From the NCBI GenBank assembly GCA_903873565.1, contig CAIQOY010000179.1:1-5932 (forward strand): DNA of 5,932 nucleotides. Direction: 5' to 3'. The DNA comes from an uncultured Actinomycetes bacterium (lineage in GTDB: Bacteria > Actinomycetota > Thermoleophilia > Gaiellales > F1-60-MAGs149). Position numbers and translations under genes: made by a program. The notes under the pieces were generated by a model that saw nothing but the letters and a program-made list of their open reading frames with translations, made no database searches and was not told the origin of the DNA. This document shows positions 1 to 5,598 of this stretch, in pieces. Every line of letters starts with the position of its first letter. Position 1 is the stretch's first letter.

Positions 1-851
1 ACGACCTGCGCGAGGCCCTGGTGCGGCTCGAGGAGGCCTCGCGCGAGCTGCACGCCTACGCCGGGCGGGTCGACCACGACCCCGCGCGCCTGATGGAGGT
101 CGAGGCCCGCCTCGACCGGCTCGCCGACCTGGTGCGCCGCCACGGATCGCTCGAGGAGGCGATCGCGGCGGGGGAGGAGGCCGAGCGGCTGCTCGCCGTG
201 CACGGCGACGAGGGCGGGGGGCTCGAGGCGGTGCGCGCCGCGGAGGCCGCGGCCGAGGCGGCGGCCGCGAAGGCGGCGACGGCGCTCGGCAAGGCCCGTC
301 GGACGCTCGCCCCGCAGCTCGCCGAGGCGGTGCGCGGGCACCTCGCCGACCTCGGCATGGCCGACGCCGCCGTCGAGATCGAGGTCGCGGAGCGCGAGCT
401 CGGGGCCGCCGGCGCCGACGAGGTGCGGATCCTGCTCGCGCCCAACCCGGGCCTCGCGCCGGCCCCGATCGCGGACGCCGCCTCCGGCGGCGAGCTCTCG
501 CGCGTCGCGCTCGCGCTGCGCGTCGCCGCCCACGACCGCGACGCCGTCCCGACCCTCGTCTTCGACGAGGTCGACGCCGGGGTCGGCGGCGCCACCGCGC
601 TCGCGGTCGGGCGCACCCTGCGCGAGCTCGCGGCCTCGACGCAGGTCATCTGCATCACGCACCTGGCGCAGATCGCCGCGCTCGCCGACCGCCACTACCG
701 GGTCGAGAAGGCCGCGGGCGAGCCGACCGAGACGACGATCGACCTGCTCGACGACGCGGGCGTCGAGGCCGAGCTCGCGCGCATGCTGGGCGGGGACCCC
801 GAGGCCGCCGAGGCGCTCGAGCTGGCCCGGCGGCTGCGGGCGGGCGCGTGA
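1..851 (+). CDS. recN: DNA repair ATPase RecN, C-terminal half (5' end outside window)
   Basis: RecN is a cytosolic SMC-like ATPase that acts early in double-strand break repair, bridging DNA ends for RecA-dependent recombination. The reading frame is open from base 3 and gives about 282 residues before the TGA at 849-851. RecN proteins are usually about 550-570 residues, so roughly the N-terminal half, including the Walker A loop, lies outside. Visible in order: an Ala/Glu/Arg-rich helical (coiled-coil) stretch at about 1-330; the ABC signature ASGGELSR at 480-503; Walker B TLVFDEVDAG at 552-581, with the catalytic Glu after the Asp; and the H-loop ICITHLAQIAA, with its His codon at 660-662. 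The tail ELARMLGGDPEAAEAL is typical of the family end. The stop overlaps the GTG start of the next gene as GTGA (848-851), suggesting translational coupling. recN is often SOS-regulated, but its promoter is not in view. The truncation is a window edge, not a broken gene. Confidence 0.96.
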   Translation, partial: DLREALVRLEEASRELHAYAGRVDHDPARLMEVEARLDRLADLVRRHGSLEEAIAAGEEAERLLAVHGDEGGGLEAVRAAEAAAEAAAAKAATALGKARRTLAPQLAEAVRGHLADLGMADAAVEIEVAERELGAAGADEVRILLAPNPGLAPAPIADAASGGELSRVALALRVAAHDRDAVPTLVFDEVDAGVGGATALAVGRTLRELAASTQVICITHLAQIAALADRHYRVEKAAGEPTETTIDLLDDAGVEAELARMLGGDPEAAEALELARRLRAGA

Positions 852-1522
852 CCCGGGTCGTCGACCTGACGCAGCCGCTCGGCCCCGGCACCCCCGTCTG
901 GCCGGGCGAGGAGCCGCTCGCGGCGACCGTGCGGTGGACCGTCGCCGCGGACGGGGCCTACGGGCGCCGCATCGACCTGCCCGAGCACCTCGGCACCCAC
1001 TTCGACGCGCCCGCGCACTTCGCCGCCGACGGGGCGACCGTCGAGGCGATCGCCGCCGACCGGCTGGTGGTGCCCGTCCGCGTGGTCGACATCGCCGAGC
1101 GCTGCCAGGACGACCCGGACGCCCTCGTCACGGCGGCGGACCTCGACGCGCACGAGGCCGCGCACGGGGCGCTGCCGGCCGGCTCGGCGCTCCTCGCCCG
1201 CACGGGCTGGGATCGCCACCTCGGCGACCCGGCCCGCTACGTCGGCGACCTGCGCTTCCCCGGGTTCGGGGCCGACGCCGCGGCCCGCGCGGTCGAGCGC
1301 GGCCTCGTCGGCCTGGGCATCGACACCCTCTCGGTGGACCGCGGCGCGGACGCCGCCTACCCCGTCCACCTGACCACGCTGCCCGCCGGCCTCTGGCACC
1401 TGGAGGGGCTGGTCGGCCTCGACGCGCTGCCCCCGAGCGGCGCCACCCTCGTGGTCGGCGTGCCGCCCGTCGCGGACGCCTCGGGGTTCCCGGCGCGGGT
1501 GCTCGCGCTCCTGCCGGGCTGA
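848..1522 (+). CDS. Cyclase family (kynurenine formamidase-like) metal-dependent hydrolase
   Basis: This 224-residue protein belongs to the cyclase family, a cytosolic metal-dependent hydrolase fold that includes bacterial kynurenine formamidase KynB and isatin hydrolase. The defining motif HxGTHxDxPxH is intact at residues 47-57 (HLGTHFDAPAH). His174 and Glu186 lie 12 residues apart, as do the later metal ligands in KynB, and the substrate-pocket Trp after the N-terminal strand is present as Trp18 in PVWPGEE. Length matches the family (about 205-250). The GTG start at 848 is chosen because the N-terminus TRVVDLTQPLGPGTP aligns with the usual family start; it overlaps the recN stop by 4 bases, with no clear Shine-Dalgarno sequence, so it is probably translated by coupling. 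No tryptophan-catabolism neighbours (kynA, kynU) are seen, so the substrate cannot be named. N-formylkynurenine is one possibility; another amide or lactam is equally likely. The fold is secure, the substrate unknown. Confidence 0.9.
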   Translation: MTRVVDLTQPLGPGTPVWPGEEPLAATVRWTVAADGAYGRRIDLPEHLGTHFDAPAHFAADGATVEAIAADRLVVPVRVVDIAERCQDDPDALVTAADLDAHEAAHGALPAGSALLARTGWDRHLGDPARYVGDLRFPGFGADAAARAVERGLVGLGIDTLSVDRGADAAYPVHLTTLPAGLWHLEGLVGLDALPPSGATLVVGVPPVADASGFPARVLALLPG

Positions 1523-1549
1523 CCCGGCGCGGGCGTCCGACGGCCCGCC

Positions 1550-1555
1550 TAGGAT
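1550..1555 (+). promoter_or_regulatory. Candidate -10 element TAGGAT upstream of pyrG
   Basis: TAGGAT fits the actinobacterial -10 pattern TANNNT and lies 26 bases before the pyrG GTG. A start site 6-8 bases downstream would leave a leader of about 20 nt holding the Shine-Dalgarno sequence. A nearly identical block (CTAG, any base-like variation at one position, then ATCCC) precedes ald at 4388-4397. No -35 hexamer is seen at the usual 16-19 base spacing; the nearest TTGACC-like string, CTGACC at 1519-1524, is 25 bases away. Functional assignment is inference. Confidence 0.45.
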
Positions 1556-1571
1556 CCCCCCAGCGTCTGAC

Positions 1572-1577
1572 GGAGGA
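1572..1577 (+). promoter_or_regulatory. Ribosome binding site of pyrG (GGAGGA)
   Basis: GGAGGA complements the 3' end of 16S rRNA and ends 4 bases before the GTG at 1582. It decides the start: the reading frame stays open far upstream, back into the cyclase gene, but the conserved PyrG N-terminus begins only at this GTG. Confidence 0.8.
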
Positions 1578-1581
1578 CCCA

Positions 1582-3237
1582 GTGGCGGAGACCAAGACCC
1601 GGTACGTGTTCATCACCGGCGGCGTCGTCTCCTCCCTCGGCAAGGGCATCACCGCCGCCTCGCTCGGCCGCATCCTCAAGAGCCGCGGCCTGCGCGTCGC
1701 GGTGATCAAGCTCGACCCGTACATCAACGTCGACCCCGGCACCATGTCGCCGTTCCAGCACGGCGAGGTGTTCGTGACGGAGGACGGGGCGGAGACCGAC
1801 CTCGACCTCGGCCACTACGAGCGCTTCATCGACGAGAACACCTCGGCGCTGTCGAACGCCACCGCCGGGGCGATCTACGACAGCGTGATCCGCCGCGAGC
1901 GCCGCGGCGAGTACCTCGGCTCGACCGTGCAGGTGATCCCGCACATCACCGACGAGATCAAGCGCCGCGTGACGCGCGTGTCGGAGGCCGAGGCCGTCGA
2001 CGTCGTGCTGGTCGAGATCGGCGGCACCGTCGGCGACATCGAGAGCCTGCCGTTCCTCGAGTCGATCCGCCAGCTGCGCAACCAGGTCGGGCGCGAGAAC
2101 GTCTGCTACGTGCACTGCACGCTGGTGCCGATGGTCGAGGCGGCCGGCGAGCTGAAGACCAAGCCGACCCAGCACTCGGTCAACGAGCTGCGCCGCATCG
2201 GCATCACGCCGGACATCGTCGTCTGCCGCGCCTCGCACCCGATCACGCGCGAGATGAAGGACAAGATCGCGCTGTTCGCCGACCTCGACCCGCGCGCGAT
2301 CCTCGCCTGCGAGGACGCCTCGAACATCTACCGCGTGGCGCTCGCCCTGCACGACCAGGGCTTCGACGACCTCGTGCTCCAGAGCTTCGGGGTCGAGGCG
2401 CCCGCCGCCGACATGGGCGAGTGGGAGGCCCTCGCCGACCGCGTCGACGGCCTCGAGGGCGAGGTCTCGATCGCGATCGTGGGCAAGTACATCCAGCTCC
2501 ACGACGCCTACCTGTCCGTCGTCGAGGCGCTCAAGCACGGCGCGATCCACCACGGCGCCGTCCTGCGGCTGGTCTGGCTCGACGCGGAGGCGGTCCTGCG
2601 CGGCGAGGCCAAGGACGAGCTGGCCGGCGTCGACGGCATCCTGATCCCCGGCGGCTTCGGCGGGCGCGGGATCGAGGGCAAGATCGCCGCCGCGCGCTAC
2701 GCCCGCGAGCGCGGCGTCCCGTTCCTCGGGATCTGCCTCGGGATGCAGATCGCCGTCGCCGAGTTCGCCCGCCACGTGGCGGGCATGCCGGGCGCCAACT
2801 CGACCGAGTTCGACCCGGAGACGCCGCACCCGATCGTGGACCTCCTGCCCGAGCAGAAGGACGTCCGCGACATGGGCGGCACGATGCGCCTCGGCGCCGA
2901 GCCCGTCGTCCTCAAGCCCGGCACGAAGGCCCACGAGGCCTACGGCGAGGAGACCATCTACGAGCGCCACCGCCACCGCTACGAGGTCTCGAACCTGCTG
3001 CGCCCCGAGCTCGAGCGCCACGGCCTGGTGGTGTCCGGCACCTTCGCCTCGAAGGACCTCGTGGAGATCATCGAGCTGCCCGGCCACCCGTGGTTCGTGG
3101 CCAGCCAGTTCCACCCCGAGTTCAAGTCGCGCCCGACGCGCCCCGCGCCCCTGTTCCGCGAGTTCGTGGGCGCCGCGATCGCGCACCGCGAGGGCACCGC
3201 GACCGGCGCCGCGCGGGACGCGAGCGCCGCGGCGTAG
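1582..3237 (+). CDS. pyrG: CTP synthase (glutamine-hydrolysing)
   Basis: CTP synthase aminates UTP to CTP using ATP and ammonia from glutamine, the last step of de novo pyrimidine nucleotide synthesis; it is a cytosolic tetramer. The product is 551 residues (E. coli PyrG 545). The N-terminal synthetase domain (about 1-275) has the P-loop GGVVSSLGKG at 13-22, KLDPYINVDPGTMSP at 43-57, EDGAETDLDLGHYERF at 67-82 with metal-binding Asp75, GEYLGSTVQVIPH at 109-121, and Glu145 in VEIGGTVGDIES. The C-terminal class I glutamine amidotransferase domain (about 290-540) has PGGFGGRG at 356-363, nucleophile Cys385 in GICLGMQ, and the His511/Glu513 pair in FHPEFKSRP. All catalytic residues are present. 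An Ala-rich tail of about 15 residues follows. The GTG start is fixed by the Shine-Dalgarno sequence and the family N-terminus; the longer open frame upstream is an artefact. It probably has its own promoter near 1550 and shares a transcript with the M20 peptidase gene one base downstream. Confidence 0.98.
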   Translation: MAETKTRYVFITGGVVSSLGKGITAASLGRILKSRGLRVAVIKLDPYINVDPGTMSPFQHGEVFVTEDGAETDLDLGHYERFIDENTSALSNATAGAIYDSVIRRERRGEYLGSTVQVIPHITDEIKRRVTRVSEAEAVDVVLVEIGGTVGDIESLPFLESIRQLRNQVGRENVCYVHCTLVPMVEAAGELKTKPTQHSVNELRRIGITPDIVVCRASHPITREMKDKIALFADLDPRAILACEDASNIYRVALALHDQGFDDLVLQSFGVEAPAADMGEWEALADRVDGLEGEVSIAIVGKYIQLHDAYLSVVEALKHGAIHHGAVLRLVWLDAEAVLRGEAKDELAGVDGILIPGGFGGRGIEGKIAAARYARERGVPFLGICLGMQIAVAEFARHVAGMPGANSTEFDPETPHPIVDLLPEQKDVRDMGGTMRLGAEPVVLKPGTKAHEAYGEETIYERHRHRYEVSNLLRPELERHGLVVSGTFASKDLVEIIELPGHPWFVASQFHPEFKSRPTRPAPLFREFVGAAIAHREGTATGAARDASAAA

Positions 3238-3238
3238 C

Positions 3239-4345
3239 GTGAGCCGCGCCCTCGACCTCTTCCTCGCGCTGGCCCGCCTCGAGACCCCGCCGGGGCGCGA
3301 GCGCGCGGCGATCGACCTCGTGCGCGCGGAGCTCGCGGCGCTGGGCGTCGAGGCGATCGAGGACGACGCCGGGCCCCGGATCGGCGGCGACGCGGGCAAC
3401 CTGCACGCGCGCATCCCGGGCACGGCGCCCGGCGAGCCGATCTTCCTCAACGCGCACGTCGACACCGTGCCGCCGGAGGGGCCGATCGACCCGGTGATCG
3501 AGGACGGCTGGGTCGTCAACGCCAACCCGACCATCCTCGGGGCCGACAACAAGGCGTCGGTGGCCGGGATGGTCGACGGGATCCGCCGGGTCCTCGAGGA
3601 GGGCATCCCGCACGCGGGGATCGAGCTGGTGATCACGGTGCAGGAGGAGGTCGGGCTGCGCGGCGCCTGGGCCTTCGACTGCGACCGGCTCCAGGCGCGG
3701 CTCGGGTTCGTCTACGACGTGGACGGGCCGCCGGGCCGGATCGTGATGCGGGCGCCGAGCCAGATCTCGATGGACGTGGTCTTCCGGGGCCGCGCCGCCC
3801 ACGCGGGGATCGCCCCCGAGGACGGCCGCAACGCCATCCACGCCGCGGCCCGCGGGCTGGCCGCGCTCGAGATGGGGCGGCTCGGGCCGGGCGCCTCGCG
3901 CAGCGTGGGCGTGATCCAGGGCGGCCGCCAGCGCAACATCGTCCCCGACGAGTGCCGGGTCGAGCTCGAGCTGCGCAGCCTCGACGACGCGGAGGTCGTG
4001 CGGCTCGCCGCCGAGACCACGGCGGCCCTGACGGAGGCCGCGACGGCGACGGGCTGCGACGTCGACATCGCCGAGCGGCGCGAGTACACGGCCTACGCCT
4101 TCGCGCCCGACGACCCCGTCGTGCGGATCGCCCGCCGGGCCCTGACCGCCGCCGGCTGCGACGTGGAGGAGATCGAGACGGGCGGCGGCGCCGACGCGCA
4201 CGCCTTCAACGCCGCGGGCCTGCAGTGCGTGAACCTGTCCTCGGGGATGGAGCTGATCCACTCGGCCGACGAGCGGATCCGCGTCGAGCACGTCGACGTG
4301 CTCAGCGACCTCACGGTCGAGCTCGTCCGCGCCGCCTGCGCCTGA
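3239..4345 (+). CDS. M20 family metallopeptidase, PepT-like
   Basis: This 368-residue protein matches the M20 zinc aminopeptidases, closest in motif style to the PepT-like subgroup (usually about 360-410 residues), which trim N-terminal residues from small peptides in the cytosol. Di-zinc ligands and catalytic residues are complete: His73 and Asp75 in NAHVDTVPP, Asp103 in LGADNKAS, catalytic Glu136 and ligand Glu137 in VQEEVG, Asp160 in YDVDGP, and His341 in MELIHSADE. The catalytic domain (about 1-170 and 285-368) is interrupted by a dimerisation/lid domain (about 172-282) containing the typical GRAAHAGIAPEDGRNAI. GGGADAHAFNAAG at 315-327 is also characteristic. GTG at 3239 is the first in-frame start and lies one base after the pyrG TAG. 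No Shine-Dalgarno sequence is evident, so translation probably depends on ribosomes finishing pyrG. No signal peptide is visible. True substrate (tripeptides, other acyl-amino acids) cannot be decided from sequence; do not read it as proven PepT. Confidence 0.92.
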   Translation: MSRALDLFLALARLETPPGRERAAIDLVRAELAALGVEAIEDDAGPRIGGDAGNLHARIPGTAPGEPIFLNAHVDTVPPEGPIDPVIEDGWVVNANPTILGADNKASVAGMVDGIRRVLEEGIPHAGIELVITVQEEVGLRGAWAFDCDRLQARLGFVYDVDGPPGRIVMRAPSQISMDVVFRGRAAHAGIAPEDGRNAIHAAARGLAALEMGRLGPGASRSVGVIQGGRQRNIVPDECRVELELRSLDDAEVVRLAAETTAALTEAATATGCDVDIAERREYTAYAFAPDDPVVRIARRALTAAGCDVEEIETGGGADAHAFNAAGLQCVNLSSGMELIHSADERIRVEHVDVLSDLTVELVRAACA

Positions 4346-4349
4346 GCCG

Positions 4350-4364
4350 ATGCCGGGCCGGCAT
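4350..4364. repeat. 15-bp palindrome between the M20 peptidase gene and ald
   Basis: ATGCCGG-G-CCGGCAT is a perfect inverted repeat with 7-base arms around one central G, starting 5 bases after the peptidase stop and ending 24 bases before the candidate ald -10 element. It could be an operator for a dimeric regulator near or above the -35 region of ald. It could also be a 5-bp stem with a 5-base loop acting as a weak terminator, although no T-tract follows. In Mycobacterium, ald is controlled by the Lrp/AsnC-type regulator AldR, which makes an operator here plausible but unproven. Confidence 0.45.
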
Positions 4365-4388
4365 GGGCGCGTCCGGCCCCCGTGCCGC

Positions 4389-4394
4389 TAGCAT
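4389..4394 (+). promoter_or_regulatory. Candidate -10 element TAGCAT upstream of ald
   Basis: TAGCAT fits TANNNT and sits in CGCTAGCATCCC, which closely matches GCCTAGGATCCC before pyrG (1547-1558). It lies 40 bases upstream of the ald ATG. No convincing -35 hexamer is seen at normal spacing. If real, transcription would begin near 4400, within the left arm of the hairpin at 4398-4416. Confidence 0.45.
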
Positions 4395-4397
4395 CCC

Positions 4398-4424
4398 GGG
4401 CGGTTCCCGACCGCCCCCGAACCG
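4398..4424 (+). promoter_or_regulatory. Two mutually exclusive hairpins in the ald leader
   Basis: Stem A pairs GGGCGGT (4398-4404) with ACCGCCC (4410-4416) around a 5-base loop, a perfect 7-bp stem. Stem B pairs CGGTTC (4401-4406) with GAACCG (4419-4424) around a 12-base loop and reaches the first base of the ald Shine-Dalgarno sequence. The two share bases 4401-4406, so only one can form at a time. Stem A is the more stable by base-pair count. The geometry could allow a switch at the ribosome binding site, or stem A alone could be a T-less terminator for the upstream unit. Chance pairing in GC-rich DNA is also possible. Confidence 0.35.
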
Positions 4425-4430
4425 GAGGTG
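4424..4430 (+). promoter_or_regulatory. Ribosome binding site of ald (GGAGGTG)
   Basis: GGAGGTG is a near-perfect Shine-Dalgarno sequence ending 4 bases before the ATG at 4435. It fixes this ATG as the start, although the frame remains open upstream through part of the peptidase gene. Its first G is also the last base of potential stem B. Confidence 0.85.
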
Positions 4431-4434
4431 CCGC

Positions 4435-5559
4435 ATGCGCGTCGGCGTCGTCAAGGAGATCAAGAAGGACGAGTACCGCGTCGCGCTGACGCCGGCCGGT
4501 GCCCGCGAGCTGGTGCAGCACGGCCACCAGGTCGTGGTCGAGGCGGGCGCGGGGGTCGGCAGCTCGTTCCCCGACGAGGCGTACATCGCCGCCGGCGCGA
4601 CCACGGCCCCCTGCGACGAGGTCTGGGCCTCCTGCGACATGGTCATGAAGGTCAAGGAGCCGCTCGAGCCCGAGTGGTCGAAGATCCGCCCCGGGCAGAT
4701 CCTCTTCACCTACCTGCACCTCGCCCCCGACGAGGCGCTCACCAAGGCGCTGATCGAGACGGGCGCGACCTGCATCGCCTACGAGACCGTCGAGACCGAC
4801 GACCGCCGGCTGCCGCTGCTGGCGCCGATGAGCGAGGTCGCGGGCCGGCTCGCGCCGCAGATGGGCGCGCACTCCCTCGAGAAGCCGAAGGGCGGCCGGG
4901 GCATCCTGCTCGGCGGGCTGCCGGGCGTCGCGCCGGCCAAGGTCGTCGTGCTCGGCGGCGGCATCGTCGGCTACAACGCCGCGCTGATCGCCGTCGGCAT
5001 GCAGGCCGACGTGTGGGTGCTCGAGCGCTCCGTCGACCGCATGCGCGAGCTCGAGAACATGATGGACGGCCGCATCACGCTGGAGATCTCGAACCGCCAG
5101 ATGGTGGAGGAGGCGATCACCGGCGCCGACCTCGTGATCGGCGCGGTGCTGGTGACCGGCGCGCGCGCCCCGAAGCTCGTGACGCGCGACATGCTCGGGG
5201 CGATGAAGCCGGGCGCGGTCCTCGTCGACGTGGCGATCGACCAGGGCGGCTGCTTCGAGACCTCGAAGCCGACCACGCACTCCGACCCGGTCTACGAGGT
5301 CGACGGCGTCGTGCACTACTGCGTCGCCAACATGCCCGGCGCCGTGCCGATCACGTCGACCCGCGGGCTCACGAACGTGACCCTGCCGTACGCCGAGCTC
5401 CTCGCCGACAAGGGCCTGGAGGAGGCGCTGCGCTTCTCGCGGCCGCTGGCCAAGGGCGTCAACGTGATGGCCGGCAAGGTCGTCAACCAGCCCGTCGCCG
5501 ACAGCCACGGCCTGCCGTACACGCACCTCGGCGACCTCGTCGAGGGCGTCTCGCTCTAG
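4435..5559 (+). CDS. ald: Alanine dehydrogenase
   Basis: Ald catalyses the reversible NAD-dependent oxidative deamination of L-alanine to pyruvate and ammonia; it is cytosolic and usually hexameric. The 374-residue product matches the family length (about 370) and, from memory, aligns closely along its length with Mycobacterium tuberculosis Ald. The catalytic domain opens with MRVGVVKEIKKDEYRVALTP, including substrate-binding Arg15. Lys74 in KVKEP, His95 in YLHLA and Asp269 in VAIDQGG complete the active site. The Rossmann NAD domain has GGGIVG at 174-179 and Glu197 at the end of the second strand (VLE), consistent with NAD over NADP. The conserved LLAPMSEVAGRLA (128-140), GAVLVTGARAPKLV (236-249) and YCVANMPGAVP (295-305) are all present. 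Start chosen by its Shine-Dalgarno sequence. It has a separate leader of 89 bases with promoter-like and hairpin signals. It is followed by xer in the same frame after 39 bases, possibly co-transcribed. Confidence 0.97.
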   Translation: MRVGVVKEIKKDEYRVALTPAGARELVQHGHQVVVEAGAGVGSSFPDEAYIAAGATTAPCDEVWASCDMVMKVKEPLEPEWSKIRPGQILFTYLHLAPDEALTKALIETGATCIAYETVETDDRRLPLLAPMSEVAGRLAPQMGAHSLEKPKGGRGILLGGLPGVAPAKVVVLGGGIVGYNAALIAVGMQADVWVLERSVDRMRELENMMDGRITLEISNRQMVEEAITGADLVIGAVLVTGARAPKLVTRDMLGAMKPGAVLVDVAIDQGGCFETSKPTTHSDPVYEVDGVVHYCVANMPGAVPITSTRGLTNVTLPYAELLADKGLEEALRFSRPLAKGVNVMAGKVVNQPVADSHGLPYTHLGDLVEGVSL

Positions 5560-5561
5560 CC

Positions 5562-5596
5562 GGGAGGGACGGCGCGCGGGGAGTCGAACTTCCCCG
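5562..5596 (+). promoter_or_regulatory. Shine-Dalgarno-like GGGAGGG plus stem-loop before xer start
   Basis: GGGAGGG (5562-5568) lies 30 bases before the xer ATG, too far for normal initiation, and no start codon lies at usual spacing. Between them, CGGGG (5577-5581) pairs with CCCCG (5592-5596), and AGT (5582-5584) pairs with ACT (5588-5590), leaving T5591 bulged and a CGA loop. If this stem forms, about 10 unpaired bases separate the Shine-Dalgarno-like sequence and the ATG. The stem could instead be a T-less terminator for ald. A second purine run, GGGGAG (5578-5583), is inside the stem and 15 bases from the ATG. Confidence 0.45.
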
Positions 5597-5598
5597 TT

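Noticed and set aside
1529..1548. Possible terminator after the cyclase gene: GCGGGC (1529-1534) with GCCCGC (1543-1548).
   Set aside because: A 6-bp all-GC stem with an 8-base loop and no T-tract is easily expected by chance in this composition. It is too weak to call.
934..1581. Upstream extension of the pyrG frame through the cyclase gene, which would give a 767-residue fusion.
   Set aside because: The extension is Arg/Pro-rich out-of-frame translation of the cyclase gene. The Shine-Dalgarno sequence at 1572-1577 and the conserved PyrG N-terminus place the start at 1582.
2421..3242. Second plus-strand open frame (273 codons) inside pyrG, and a similar one at 3952-4434 inside the peptidase gene leading into ald.
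   Set aside because: Both are frame-shifted Arg-rich shadows of the real genes, with no start signal or family motif.
1549..3636. Very long minus-strand open frame (695 codons) opposite pyrG, and others opposite ald (4093-5526) and the peptidase gene (3122-4291).
   Set aside because: Translations are low-complexity Arg/Asp/Val/Leu/Ala-rich, with no family motifs, and lie exactly opposite well-supported genes. Such antisense frames are expected where stop codons are rare at very high GC.
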